Shown: positions 36,258 to 45,370 of the stretch, piece after piece | How the letters are laid out: the number at the start of each line of letters is the position of its first letter | Numbering within the stretch: position 1 is the first letter of the stretch | Assembly (NCBI GenBank): GCA_937901895.1 | Contig: CALGTD010000111.1 | Location: 1-53,800, forward strand | Source: an uncultured Spartobacteria bacterium | GTDB taxonomy: Bacteria > Verrucomicrobiota > Verrucomicrobiia > Chthoniobacterales > JAATET01 | DNA: 53,800 nucleotides | Reading direction: 5' to 3' | Notes under the pieces: model-generated | Seen by the model: only the letters and a program-made list of their open reading frames with translations | The model's database searches: none | What the model was told of the DNA's origin: nothing | Translations under genes and position numbers: made by a program

Positions 36258-37916
36258 CACGCCGTAGGGCGGCAGTGTCCCCAGCTGCCCGAGAAGCGGT
36301 TTCCATGTCGCACACTCCGGTGGAAGTTCGGGATCCTGCGGCTCGCTGGTGACATTGACGACTGCGAGCGCCTCGTGTCCGGCGGAGCCGCGACGCACCA
36401 CGAAGAGCTCCGGGCGGATTTCGAGGATATCCTGTGGCTGAAACGGATTGAACGCGGGGTGCGACGCCCGCGCAGCCAGCATGGCGGCCATGCCATCGAA
36501 GACACGCCGCCTCCGGGATCCCGCATCCTGCAAATCCGCCTCCAGCGTAGCGGCCACGAGTTTCTCGCGGTTGATGCGACGCGGAATTCCACTCGACTCC
36601 GCACCGGCGCGGTCGCCGCGCGAGCCAAAGAGCGAGTGGAAATAGATGCCCGGCACGCCACGAAGCGCGAACATGATCGCGTGTGCCGCAAGGAACCTCG
36701 CGATCTGCACGTCGTCGGGTTCGGCCCCGAGCGGATTCGACAGCGCGTCAAAATAGTTCACGTTCAGCTCGTAGGGAGCTTTCGAGCCGTCGGGCAGGCT
36801 CTTGTAGGAAACGCAGCCATTGTGCGCGAGCGCGGTGTCGACCAGCGCGTCGATTTCCTCCGGCGTAAGCAGGCCGCGGGCGGGGTTCAGACCGATGCCG
36901 TCGTGGGACGCGAGGAAGTTGAAGAACGTCACTTCGCGGGAAGGCAGTTCGAGGGTGCGGGCCCAATTCTGAAGCGCCGTGGCATCACCGGTGCGCATCG
37001 TGTGAAAAACGAGCGGAGGCAACGCGAAGTTGTAGACCATCTGCGCCTCGTTCGTGCCATCGCCGAAATAGGAAATGTTGTCCTGATGCGGGACGTTCGT
37101 CTCGGTGATGAGTTGCACCGCCGGCGCGATCTCGTCGAGCACCGCGCGCATAAGCTGGATCGCCACGTGTGTCTCCGGCAGATGAATGCAGGTGGTCCCG
37201 GTCCGCTTCCACAGAAATCCGATCGCGTCGAGACGGATGTAGCGCGCGCCCTTCTCCACATAAAACAGGAGGGCTTCCAGCACGCGAAGCAGCATGCGCG
37301 GGTCCGCAAAGTTCACGTCGACCTGATCCGCGCTGAACGTCGTCCACACCTTCCGCCTGACGCCGGCGACCTCGAACTCCGTAAGCAGTGGCAATGCACG
37401 CGGCCGCACAACCGCACTGAGGTCCGGCTCCCCTTCGACCGTGACGAACGCCGTTTCCCATCCGGGCTTCTGAGCGAGAAAATTCCGGAACCACACGCCC
37501 TGCGCCGACGCGTGATTGAACACGGCGTCGAACATGAGATCGAACTCCGCGCCCAGCGCCGCCACATCATCCCAGTCTCCAAGCGCCGGATCCACGGCGA
37601 AATAGTCCATCACGGAAAAGCCGTCGTCCGAGGAACTCGGATAGAACGGCAGGATGTGCACGGCGCTGATCGTCCCGCGAACATGCCGCGAAAGAAACGA
37701 CCCGAGCGTGCGCAGTGGAGCCTCACCGCTCTGACGAACCTGGTCTCCGTAGGTAATGAGCATGGCGTCCCGCTCGGTGGGACGGGCATCCGCGGGCGGG
37801 GCATTCCGGACTCGCACGCGAAACTGGCCGACAAGTTGCTCCACTGCGGAGGTGAGATCGCCGGCATTTCGTTCTCCGTAAAGAAATGCTAGGTGATTTC
37901 GGATGCTCTCGTTCAC
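36240..37916 (-). CDS. GH13_18 sucrose-phosphorylase-family enzyme, possibly glucosylglycerate phosphorylase
   Basis: 558 residues with a TIM-barrel of the sucrose phosphorylase group: LPFYPSSSDDGFSVMDYFAVD, FDAVFNHASAQGVWF, nucleophile Asp 230 in YIRLDAIGFLWK, acid/base Glu 272 in LITETNVPHQDN, and stabilising Asp 339 in FLASHDGIGL. Members of this subfamily phosphorolyse sucrose, sucrose 6-phosphate, glucosylglycerol or glucosylglycerate. Next to a GpgS-like enzyme, glucosylglycerate is the most likely substrate, yielding glucose 1-phosphate and glycerate for recycling. That specificity is inferred from context. It is divergent, by 32 bases, from the second GT4 gene. Confidence 0.9.
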   Translation of the reverse strand: MNESIRNHLAFLYGERNAGDLTSAVEQLVGQFRVRVRNAPPADARPTERDAMLITYGDQVRQSGEAPLRTLGSFLSRHVRGTISAVHILPFYPSSSDDGFSVMDYFAVDPALGDWDDVAALGAEFDLMFDAVFNHASAQGVWFRNFLAQKPGWETAFVTVEGEPDLSAVVRPRALPLLTEFEVAGVRRKVWTTFSADQVDVNFADPRMLLRVLEALLFYVEKGARYIRLDAIGFLWKRTGTTCIHLPETHVAIQLMRAVLDEIAPAVQLITETNVPHQDNISYFGDGTNEAQMVYNFALPPLVFHTMRTGDATALQNWARTLELPSREVTFFNFLASHDGIGLNPARGLLTPEEIDALVDTALAHNGCVSYKSLPDGSKAPYELNVNYFDALSNPLGAEPDDVQIARFLAAHAIMFALRGVPGIYFHSLFGSRGDRAGAESSGIPRRINREKLVAATLEADLQDAGSRRRRVFDGMAAMLAARASHPAFNPFQPQDILEIRPELFVVRRGSAGHEALAVVNVTSEPQDPELPPECATWKPLLGQLGTLPPYGVLWLAE

Positions 37917-37948
37917 GCGGGAAGCCTAAACACAAATCGATCCATCCC

Positions 37949-39235
37949 GTGAGTCTTACCGTTTCCTTCACCAACGTCCCCAGGCGAATCGGGTTCATCT
38001 CCACACGCTTTCACGGAACCGACGGAGTGACTCTCGAGGCTGCGAAATGGGCGCAGATCCTCGAAGCCGAGGGCGCCGAGTGTTACTGGATGGCGGGCCT
38101 GCTCGACAAACCCGCCGACCGCAGCCATCTCGAGCCGGTCGCGTTTTTCAATCACCCCTACATTCTCGACGTCCAGCAGCACCTCTTCGGGAAAACATGG
38201 CGTGATCGCGAGGTGACGGATCGCATTCATTCCCTCAAGGAGCGGCTGAAGTCGGCCATCTACGCATTCATCGAGCGCTTCGAACTGGAGGTCGTCATTC
38301 CGCAGAACATCCTCGCGATTCCGATGAACATTCCGCTGGGTCTGGCAATGACGGAGGTCATCGCAGAGAAACAGATTCCCACGATCGCGCACCATCATGA
38401 TTTCGCGTGGGAACGCGAGCGATTCACGATCACGTCCGCCGCGGACTATCTCGCCGCCGCCTTTCCGCCCACGCTGCCGATGATGGAGCACGTCGTCATC
38501 AACTCGATGCAGCAAAAGGAACTCGCGCGCCGCTACGGTCAGGCGTCGACGGTCATTCCAAACGTCATCGACTTTGAGACTCCGCCGCCGGGCATCGACG
38601 ACTACACGCGTGACTTCCGGCGCGAGATCGGTGTGGCGGACGACGACATCCTCGTGCTGCAGCCGACCCGCCTTGTCGCACGCAAGGGGATCGAGCACGC
38701 CATCGAGCTGCTGCGACGGATGAAGAATCCCAAACTCAAACTCGTCTTCTCCCATCCTCCCGGCGACGAGGGCGACGCCTATTTCAACCTCCTGCGCGAC
38801 CGCATCGCCGACGCCGGCATCGACGCCATCTACATCTGGGATCGCGTGGCGGAAACGCGCGGCGTGAACGCCGCAGGGCAAAAGATCTACACTCTTTACG
38901 ACGTCTATCCGCACGCGGATCTCGTCACCTACCCGAGCTATTACGAGGGGTTCGGAAACGCCTTCCTCGAGGCGGTCTATTTCGGAAAGCCGGTCGTCGT
39001 GAACAACTACGCCGTCTATGCCCGCGACATCGACCCGCTCGGATTCAAGTGCATCGAGATGTCCCAGCTCGTCACGAACGAGGTCGTTTCCGAAACCGAA
39101 CGCATTCTCACGAACCCCGCGCTCCGCGAGGAGTGGGCGACGCGAAACTACGAACTCGGGCTGAAATTCTTCTCCTACTCCGTCGCGCGTCGAAAACTCG
39201 CCGGACGGCTTGCCAGCTTGTTCGGCGAGGGATGA
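37949..39235 (+). CDS. GT4-family glycosyltransferase, possible mannosylglucosyl-3-phosphoglycerate synthase
   Basis: 428 residues from GTG 37949. GT-B fold: RRIGFISTRFHGTDGVTLEAAKW at the N-terminus (residues 11-33), IAHHHDFAWERERF in the acceptor domain, PTRLVARKGIEHAIELLRRM in the donor domain and the signature EGFGNAFLE. The opening motif and the position beside GpgS- and GH13_18-like genes recall mannosylglucosyl-3-phosphoglycerate synthase (MggA) of Petrotoga and planctomycetes. If so, the solute is mannosylglucosylglycerate rather than glucosylglycerate. The upstream frame to 37886 overlaps the neighbour and is not likely translated. Moderate confidence in the substrate. Confidence 0.88.
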   Translation: MSLTVSFTNVPRRIGFISTRFHGTDGVTLEAAKWAQILEAEGAECYWMAGLLDKPADRSHLEPVAFFNHPYILDVQQHLFGKTWRDREVTDRIHSLKERLKSAIYAFIERFELEVVIPQNILAIPMNIPLGLAMTEVIAEKQIPTIAHHHDFAWERERFTITSAADYLAAAFPPTLPMMEHVVINSMQQKELARRYGQASTVIPNVIDFETPPPGIDDYTRDFRREIGVADDDILVLQPTRLVARKGIEHAIELLRRMKNPKLKLVFSHPPGDEGDAYFNLLRDRIADAGIDAIYIWDRVAETRGVNAAGQKIYTLYDVYPHADLVTYPSYYEGFGNAFLEAVYFGKPVVVNNYAVYARDIDPLGFKCIEMSQLVTNEVVSETERILTNPALREEWATRNYELGLKFFSYSVARRKLAGRLASLFGEG

Positions 39236-39239
39236 ATTT

Positions 39240-41087
39240 TCACTTCGAAGCGGTCGAGCCGGGCACGTCCGGAGTTTTGTAGAGCTTGTCGGCAAGGGCC
39301 TTCAGCCACGACGTTTCGACCTTCGGAAGACGGTCGTAGGTCAGCAGGCCGTTGATCTCGCCCTCGACGTCGGTGGTCTGCGTGTAGACACCCGCGGCGA
39401 TTCCCTGCGTGCGAAGACGGCACAACACGTCCATCGATTTCTCATAACGCTCCTTCCACTCGCGCAGCGTTCGCGGCAAACCGCCGTAACCCCAGTTCCG
39501 CGCCTGCCGGCTCCAGAGATGCCCACGCACCGGCCAGCCGTGCCCGCCGAACTCGCCAACGACCTTGATGTAGTCGTTGAGCCGGGTCTGATTGAGCGGG
39601 AAGCCTGGATCCGGGTAGCTGTGGTGGTCGGCAATGTCGCCGATCTCCCAGAAGTTTCCTCCGCTTGCGATGTTGATGTGGCGCGTCCGGTCGTAGTTCA
39701 CCGCCATCTCGCCCATTTCGAGCGTGTCGTGCTGGCCCCACGCTTCGTTGAACACCGTCCACACGACGATCGATGGATGATCACCCAGATGATCGACCAT
39801 GCGCTTGTATTCGAGCGTCCACTGCTCCTTCGCCTCGGGCGGCCATGAAGCGTCCTGCGGATTTTGATCGAATCTCGTCCAACGCGGTCCGTGCCCGGTG
39901 CTGACCTGGTCCTGCCAGACGAGGAATCCCATCCGGTCGCAATAGGTGTAGTAAATGCGCGGCTCGATCTTGATGTGTTTCCGGATCATGTTGAACCCGG
40001 CCTCCTTGAGGAACTTCATGTCGGAAACCATCGCCTCCTCCGAGGGCGGCGTGAGCAATCCGTCCGGCCACCAGCCCTGATCGAGCGGTCCCCAGTGGAA
40101 GATCGGCCTGCCATTGAGCGTGAACCGCCAGTTTCCATTCGCATCGCGCATCTTCCCGACCTCGCGCAGCGCGGTGTAGGACTTCGCGACATCGACCGTT
40201 TGTCCACCGCCGTCCTGCAGCTCGACCATGAGATCGTAGATGTTCGGCTCGTCGGGCGACCACAGCTTCGCGCCGGGAATCTTCAACGTGACCGTGTCCG
40301 TCCCGGTGGCGGAGGCGACGGGCTGGTTGCGAAAATACGCCGTCACCTTGACCTGCTCGCCGTCAAGCGGCTCCCCGCGAAGCTTCGGCTTCACCTCGAT
40401 CGTGCCTTTCGCGATGTCGGTGGCATAGTCGATCTCTTCGAACGAACGCGGCGGCACCGCCTCGAGCCACACCGTCTGCCAGATGCCGGAAACGCGCGTA
40501 TACCAGATGCCCTCGGGCTTCAACCGCTGCTTGCCATTGAGCTGGTATTCTTCCGTCGCGTCGAAAACCCGGACCACGAGCTCGTTCGCGCCCGGTTTCA
40601 ACGCATCGGTGATGTCGAACGAAAATGGCGTATTCCCTCCAACGTGCGTGCCGACCTCGACGCCGTTCACCCAGACGGTGGTCTCGTAGTCCACCGCTTC
40701 GAAATGGAGCAGCATGCGTTTCTCCAGCTGAGCTTCCGGAAGCGTGCGTGAATACCAAAGCGCCTCCCGCGGCTCGAGTTCGCGGCCAACGCCGGACAGC
40801 GGCGCCTCGAGGCAGAAGGGCACGAGGATCTCGCCGCTCCAGTCCGTCGGCCGCGGAGCATTCCTTGCGGTCACCTTGTATTTCCAGAGCCCGTTCAAGT
40901 TCATCCAGGTGGACTTCGGCCGCTCCAAAAGCGGACGGGGATAGGAAGTCCAGACCTGTGAGGGATCGAGTTTCTCGCCCCAGGGGGTGAGCATTTTTCC
41001 GGCAACCGGCTTCCAGTCGCAGAAGGCCACGCCCGGAGTGAAGGCGCAAAGCCCAAGCGCGGCGGCGCGCAGGACGAACAGATTCAT
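39240..41087 (-). CDS. Secreted GH2-family glycosidase
   Basis: 615 residues with a signal peptide (NLFVLRAAALGLCAFTPGVA). Sugar-binding domain (WMNLNGLWKYKV, ILVPFCLEAPLSGVG, WVNGVEVGTHVGGNTPFSFD), immunoglobulin-like domain, and the TIM barrel with acid/base Glu 448 in VFNEAWGQHD and nucleophile Glu 512 in VVGEFGGHGW. GH2 members are beta-galactosidases, beta-mannosidases or beta-glucuronidases; the sequence does not say which. It begins close to, and divergent from, the ABC operon, and ends four bases from the GT4 gene on the other strand, so it is probably an independent unit. Confidence 0.9.
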   Translation of the reverse strand: MNLFVLRAAALGLCAFTPGVAFCDWKPVAGKMLTPWGEKLDPSQVWTSYPRPLLERPKSTWMNLNGLWKYKVTARNAPRPTDWSGEILVPFCLEAPLSGVGRELEPREALWYSRTLPEAQLEKRMLLHFEAVDYETTVWVNGVEVGTHVGGNTPFSFDITDALKPGANELVVRVFDATEEYQLNGKQRLKPEGIWYTRVSGIWQTVWLEAVPPRSFEEIDYATDIAKGTIEVKPKLRGEPLDGEQVKVTAYFRNQPVASATGTDTVTLKIPGAKLWSPDEPNIYDLMVELQDGGGQTVDVAKSYTALREVGKMRDANGNWRFTLNGRPIFHWGPLDQGWWPDGLLTPPSEEAMVSDMKFLKEAGFNMIRKHIKIEPRIYYTYCDRMGFLVWQDQVSTGHGPRWTRFDQNPQDASWPPEAKEQWTLEYKRMVDHLGDHPSIVVWTVFNEAWGQHDTLEMGEMAVNYDRTRHINIASGGNFWEIGDIADHHSYPDPGFPLNQTRLNDYIKVVGEFGGHGWPVRGHLWSRQARNWGYGGLPRTLREWKERYEKSMDVLCRLRTQGIAAGVYTQTTDVEGEINGLLTYDRLPKVETSWLKALADKLYKTPDVPGSTASK

Positions 41088-41255
41088 GATGGCAGGGGGA
41101 CGCGTCGGTTCGGCGATCGTCGCGAGGCGCCGGGAGGAGGAACGCTTCGCAAGGAATGAACCAGAACGCCAGGGATGGGTCAACGCACGGGCGGGAGAGA
41201 ATTTCGTGCGAGTCGGAATTGCCTTTGTTGGGCGGCTACATACGCTTCCTAACCT

Positions 41256-43253
41256 GTGATCGCCACGCTGCGCAGTTTAGCCCTCGGAGTCGCCTTGATT
41301 GTCGCGACCGCCGCGCTGTTGCTCTTTTCCGATCGGGGGTCCCGCGTCGGGGCCCGCGAGCGTCCTGCGGCCTCGATGAAGCGCGTCGCGCTGCTGCAGC
41401 ACGCCTCGCAGGCCGTGCTTGACGACGGCGTGCGCGGAGTGATCGACGGCCTCGCGGAATCCGGATTCGAGGAGGGGCGCACCCTGGAACTGCGGAAGTT
41501 CAACGCCCAAGGCGATGTGACGGTGTCGAATGCGATCGCGAACGACATGGCGAGCGGGAATTCGGACCTGCTGTTTACGATCAGCACCGTCTCGCTCCAA
41601 TCGGTCGCCAATGCCAACGCCTCGACGCGGAAACCTCATGTCTTTGCACTGGTGACGGATCCCTCCGCGACCGGCGTCGGAGTTTCCTCGAGCGATCCGC
41701 TTGGCCACCCGGCGTGGATGGCCGGCTACGGCACGATGCAGCCGATCGAAGACGCATTCCGGCTCGCGAAGGAAATGAATCCGTCGCTCGCGAAGGTCGG
41801 CGTCGTGTGGAACGCCGCGGAAGCAAACTCCGAGGCGCAGATCGTGGTCGCCCGGGGGATCTGCAGCGAACTCGGCATCGAGCTGATGGAATCCACGGTC
41901 GACGCCTCCGCCGGGGTTGGCGAGGCGGCGGGAGCGCTCGTCGCGCGCGGCGCGCAGGCGCTCTTCATTCCCGGTGACGTGATGGTCATGGTCGCCGCCG
42001 ATTCCCTGATTGCCGCGGCACACAAAGGCAACATCCCCGTGTTCTCGGTGATTCCACCGAACGTGAAAAAGGGGGCGCTCTTCGACCTCGGCGCGGACTA
42101 CTACGAAGTGGGACGCCATGCCGGCCAGCTGGCGGGCGAAATCCTCGCGGGCCGTGATCCGGCCACGGTCGAGATCGTCAACTTCCTCCCGCAGACGCTC
42201 ATGCTCAACGAGCAGGCGCTGCACAATCTCAAGGACAACTGGTCGATTCCGGACTCCGTCCGCGCCCGCGCACAAATGGTGATCGATCCGAACGGCGTCG
42301 AGACTCCCGGCCCGGCCGCGAAGGAAAAACCCGCCGCGAAGCCCCGCCGAGACAAGCCGTGGAATCTGCACGTGATTGCCTATTCCGAATCGCTCCCCGC
42401 TGAGGAAACCCTCGCCGGTCTGCGCGACGGAATGAAAACCTGGCCACTCGTCGAAGGCCGCGATTACACGCTCAAGGTCCACAACGCCCAGGGGGACATG
42501 GCCGCGCTGAGCGGAATCATCGACGCGGTGCTCACAGCCCAGGCCGATATCGTCATTCCCATTTCGACTCCCTCGCTGCAGGCGACGGCGCAGCGGGTCA
42601 AGGACCGGCCGGTCGTGTTCTCGATGGTTGCCAATCCGATGTCCGCCGGAGCGGGAAACTCCTACGAGGACCATCTCCCCAACGTCACCGGAGTCACCGT
42701 CTTCGCGCCAGCGGACGAGTTGCTCGACCTGATCCGCCGCCACTTCCCGCACATCCGCCGCATTGGAACGCTCTTTTGTCAGGCCGAGGCAAACTCCGTC
42801 GATCTCAAGGATTACCTCGTCGAGCACGGTCGCGAGCGGGGATTCGAGGTCGTCACCGTTGCCGCAAACTCGCCTTCCGAGCTGGTGGATGCCGCAATGA
42901 CGCTCGCCAGTCGACCGATCGACGCGATCGTGCAGATCTCCGACAACCTCACGAGCGGAGGCTTCACCGCGGTGACCCAGGCGGCGCGGCAGGCGCGCAA
43001 ACCCATGTTCTCGCTCAACAGCACCACGATCACGCTCGGCGCTCCCGTCGCATTCGGTCGCGACTATCACAATGCCGGCGAGGAAACCGCGAAGATGCTC
43101 GAGCAGGTGATGAACGGCGAGAATCCGGCCACCATTCCAATCCGGAGATCGCCGAAGGTGCTCAAGTCCGCAAGTCTGCCCAACGCGAAGGCCGTCGGCA
43201 TGGATCTGCCGTCCGCGTTCCTCGAGGAAATGGAGACCGTGATTCGCGAATAG
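41256..43253 (+). CDS. ABC substrate-binding protein built from two fused copies
   Basis: 665 residues. After a membrane anchor or signal (residues 5-24, RSLALGVALIVATAALLLFS) come two tandem ABC_sub_bind-type (TrpX-like) domains, about 42-345 and 368-660, joined by a Pro/Lys-rich linker (AAKEKPAAKPRRDKP). Paired motifs show the duplication: LRKFNAQGDV against LKVHNAQGDM, and ISTVSLQSVANA against ISTPSLQATAQR. Each lobe pair would bind one ligand. TrpX relatives bind aromatic amino acids, but the ligand here is unknown. GTG 41256 starts it; no ATG precedes the hydrophobic segment. It is the first gene of a four-gene operon. Confidence 0.88.
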   Translation: MIATLRSLALGVALIVATAALLLFSDRGSRVGARERPAASMKRVALLQHASQAVLDDGVRGVIDGLAESGFEEGRTLELRKFNAQGDVTVSNAIANDMASGNSDLLFTISTVSLQSVANANASTRKPHVFALVTDPSATGVGVSSSDPLGHPAWMAGYGTMQPIEDAFRLAKEMNPSLAKVGVVWNAAEANSEAQIVVARGICSELGIELMESTVDASAGVGEAAGALVARGAQALFIPGDVMVMVAADSLIAAAHKGNIPVFSVIPPNVKKGALFDLGADYYEVGRHAGQLAGEILAGRDPATVEIVNFLPQTLMLNEQALHNLKDNWSIPDSVRARAQMVIDPNGVETPGPAAKEKPAAKPRRDKPWNLHVIAYSESLPAEETLAGLRDGMKTWPLVEGRDYTLKVHNAQGDMAALSGIIDAVLTAQADIVIPISTPSLQATAQRVKDRPVVFSMVANPMSAGAGNSYEDHLPNVTGVTVFAPADELLDLIRRHFPHIRRIGTLFCQAEANSVDLKDYLVEHGRERGFEVVTVAANSPSELVDAAMTLASRPIDAIVQISDNLTSGGFTAVTQAARQARKPMFSLNSTTITLGAPVAFGRDYHNAGEETAKMLEQVMNGENPATIPIRRSPKVLKSASLPNAKAVGMDLPSAFLEEMETVIRE

Positions 43254-43255
43254 CC

Positions 43256-44422
43256 ATGGAGATTGTCCGCCAGATTGAAGATCAAACCCTCGTTCTCGCG
43301 CTCGCGGGAAAATTCGACGCGACGTGGTCCGGCTCCGTGGACGACGCCGTCGGCACGGCGATTCGCGAAGGCCGGCACCACATCTGCCTCGACCTGACAA
43401 ACGTCGACTACATCAGCTCCGCCGGATTGCGCGTTCTGATCTCCCACTTCAAGCAGTCGAAGGCGATCCAGGGCGCGTTCTGGATTCGCAACGCCCAGCC
43501 GGGCGTGCTGAAGGTCATCGAGTTGTCCGGCCTCGGCGCGATGCTCGTCGCCGGTGCGTCACTGACGCCCGCTGCGCCGGAAACCGTGCGGGAGTTTTCC
43601 ACGGCCAATGCGCGATGGGAAATGCACGGCACGGCTTCGCAGACGTCGCTGCAGGAGGTGCGCAACGGAGGGGTTCAAATCTCATCGACGCGGTTCGGCC
43701 TCGGAATTGGCGCCCCCTCGGCCGATGCCAACGAGGCGGCGTCCCGTCTCGGGGAATGCGTGTTTGCCGCCGGATGTCTCGCGCATCTTCCCCCGGGTGG
43801 AAACCGCGCGGACTTCTCGGTGAGCGAAGGCAACTGGACCCCGTCGGCGTGGCTCTTCAGCGGTCTCGCCGTCGATGCATCACCCGCACTCCTTCTGCGC
43901 TATGAATCCGCAAACCGGATCGGGCTCGCCGAGATCGCATCTGCCACGGTCGAAGCGGCGGGCGGGCCCTGCGCATTCGTCATGGTTGCAGAATGTTCCG
44001 GCCTTGTCGGCGCATCCCTGCGGCAACCACCCGTGAATGACGACCTGTTCAGCTTTCCGTCCGTGCGCGAGCGCATCGATTTCACCACGGAACGCGCATT
44101 CCGGGATTCCGTCGCACTGGTTGTCGGCGTGGCCGCTCCACCCGGGTCGCCGTGGTCTGCGTCGCTGCGTCCGTCCGGCGGAGGGCCCGATCTCCACGCT
44201 CACGCGGCCGTGTTTCCGTATCGACCGGTTCGCAAGGGCCGCATCGATCTCGCGGAGACGGTGCGCGGACTGTTCGACCTCGGCGGCCTGCAAAGTGTGC
44301 TTCACCTGCTCAACGACACCCGCGAACCCGACGGCACGGGCGAGAGCGAATTCTTCCGCGGCGCGTGCTGGGTGAGCTCGCTCGAGCCCGGAATCAACAA
44401 CCCCGAATCCAGAATCGGATGA
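43256..44422 (+). CDS. STAS-domain protein with unknown C-terminal domain in an ABC operon
   Basis: 388 residues. Residues 1-100 form a STAS domain (LVLALAGKFDATWSGSVDD, CLDLTNVDYISSAGLRVLISHF), with Ser 54/55 in the ISSAGL motif corresponding to the phosphorylated serine of anti-sigma-factor antagonists. From about 115 to the end is a domain I do not recognise, with HGTASQTSLQEVRNGGVQ, AWLFSGLAVDA, and a FDLGGLQSVLHLLND segment. The gene lies between a substrate-binding protein and its permease, three bases after the first and overlapping the second (ATGA). STAS domains also regulate transporters (SulP, MlaB), so it may gate this importer. No ATP-dependent anti-sigma kinase is seen nearby. 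Confidence 0.8.
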   Translation: MEIVRQIEDQTLVLALAGKFDATWSGSVDDAVGTAIREGRHHICLDLTNVDYISSAGLRVLISHFKQSKAIQGAFWIRNAQPGVLKVIELSGLGAMLVAGASLTPAAPETVREFSTANARWEMHGTASQTSLQEVRNGGVQISSTRFGLGIGAPSADANEAASRLGECVFAAGCLAHLPPGGNRADFSVSEGNWTPSAWLFSGLAVDASPALLLRYESANRIGLAEIASATVEAAGGPCAFVMVAECSGLVGASLRQPPVNDDLFSFPSVRERIDFTTERAFRDSVALVVGVAAPPGSPWSASLRPSGGGPDLHAHAAVFPYRPVRKGRIDLAETVRGLFDLGGLQSVLHLLNDTREPDGTGESEFFRGACWVSSLEPGINNPESRIG

Positions 44423-45369
44423 CCCTGCTCCTCGGCGCTCTCACGATCGGCCTCATCCTCTCGCTGCTGGCGATGGGAGTGATGATTTCGTTTCGCATTT
44501 TCTCGACCCCGGACATCACGACCGATGGTTCGATCACACTCGGCGCGGCGGTGGCCGCCGCGTCGATCGTCAGCGGCGTCGACCCGCTCACCGCGACGCT
44601 CGTTGCAACGGCGGCCGGTTTCGTCGCCGGTGCAACCACCGGCGTGCTTCATACGCAGTTCAAGATCGACGCGCTCCTCTCGGGCATCCTCGTAATGACC
44701 GCCCTATACTCGGTGAACCTCCGCGTGATGGGACGCAGCAACATCCCCCTGCTGGGCAGCGACACGCTCGCCAGCCAGGTCAGCGGGCTCGCGACGCGGA
44801 TTGCCGGCTCCGAGCGCTTGAACGTCTTCGGCTGGCTCGTCTCGCCGTCCGACCTCGCGCTTCTGCTCGCGGCATTCGTCGTCGCGTCCCTTGTCGCAGT
44901 GATCGTCCTCCTGTTCTTCCGCACCGAGATCGGCACCGCCATGCGCGCGACCGGCGACAACGCGCAGATGGTGCGCGCTCTCGGTGCAAACGTGGAACTC
45001 TACCGCATCTTCGGCCTCGCCACGGCAAACGGACTCATCGCGCTCTCCGGAGCGCTCTTCGCGCAATATCAGGGCTTCGCCGATGCGCAGATGGGCATCG
45101 GCATGGTCGTGTGGGGACTGGCGAGCGTCATCATCGGCGAGGCGCTCACCGGCGGCACGCGCAGTCTGGGACTGACGTTGTGCGGCGCGATCATGGGTTC
45201 GGTCCTCTTCCGTCTGCTCGTCGCCATCGCATTGCGCTGGGGATTGAATCCGAACGACCTCAAGCTCATCACCGCCGTCTTCGTCTTCGCCGCCCTCGTG
45301 CTGCCGGGACTGATCGGAAAACTGCGGTCCGCCGGAATCCGCCAACTGCAGCCCTCGCGCGAAAACTGA
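44419..45369 (+). CDS. ABC transporter permease (BPD_transp_2 type)
   Basis: 316 residues with eight or nine hydrophobic helices, of the livH/TrpY-type permease family: ITTDGSITLGAAVAAASIV, FKIDALLSGILVMTALYSVNL, and the cytoplasmic coupling segment FRTEIGTAMRATGDNAQMVRALGAN (about residues 168-192, the EAA-like region contacting the ATPase). It imports the ligand delivered by the upstream substrate-binding protein. It overlaps the STAS gene by four bases (ATGA) and lies one base before the ATPase gene, so translation is coupled. Confidence 0.92.
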   Translation: MTLLLGALTIGLILSLLAMGVMISFRIFSTPDITTDGSITLGAAVAAASIVSGVDPLTATLVATAAGFVAGATTGVLHTQFKIDALLSGILVMTALYSVNLRVMGRSNIPLLGSDTLASQVSGLATRIAGSERLNVFGWLVSPSDLALLLAAFVVASLVAVIVLLFFRTEIGTAMRATGDNAQMVRALGANVELYRIFGLATANGLIALSGALFAQYQGFADAQMGIGMVVWGLASVIIGEALTGGTRSLGLTLCGAIMGSVLFRLLVAIALRWGLNPNDLKLITAVFVFAALVLPGLIGKLRSAGIRQLQPSREN

Positions 45370-45370
45370 A

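Noticed and set aside
41277..43400. 707-codon minus-strand open frame opposite the substrate-binding protein
   Set aside because: Shadow of the clear two-domain substrate-binding protein on the plus strand; no family motif in its translation.
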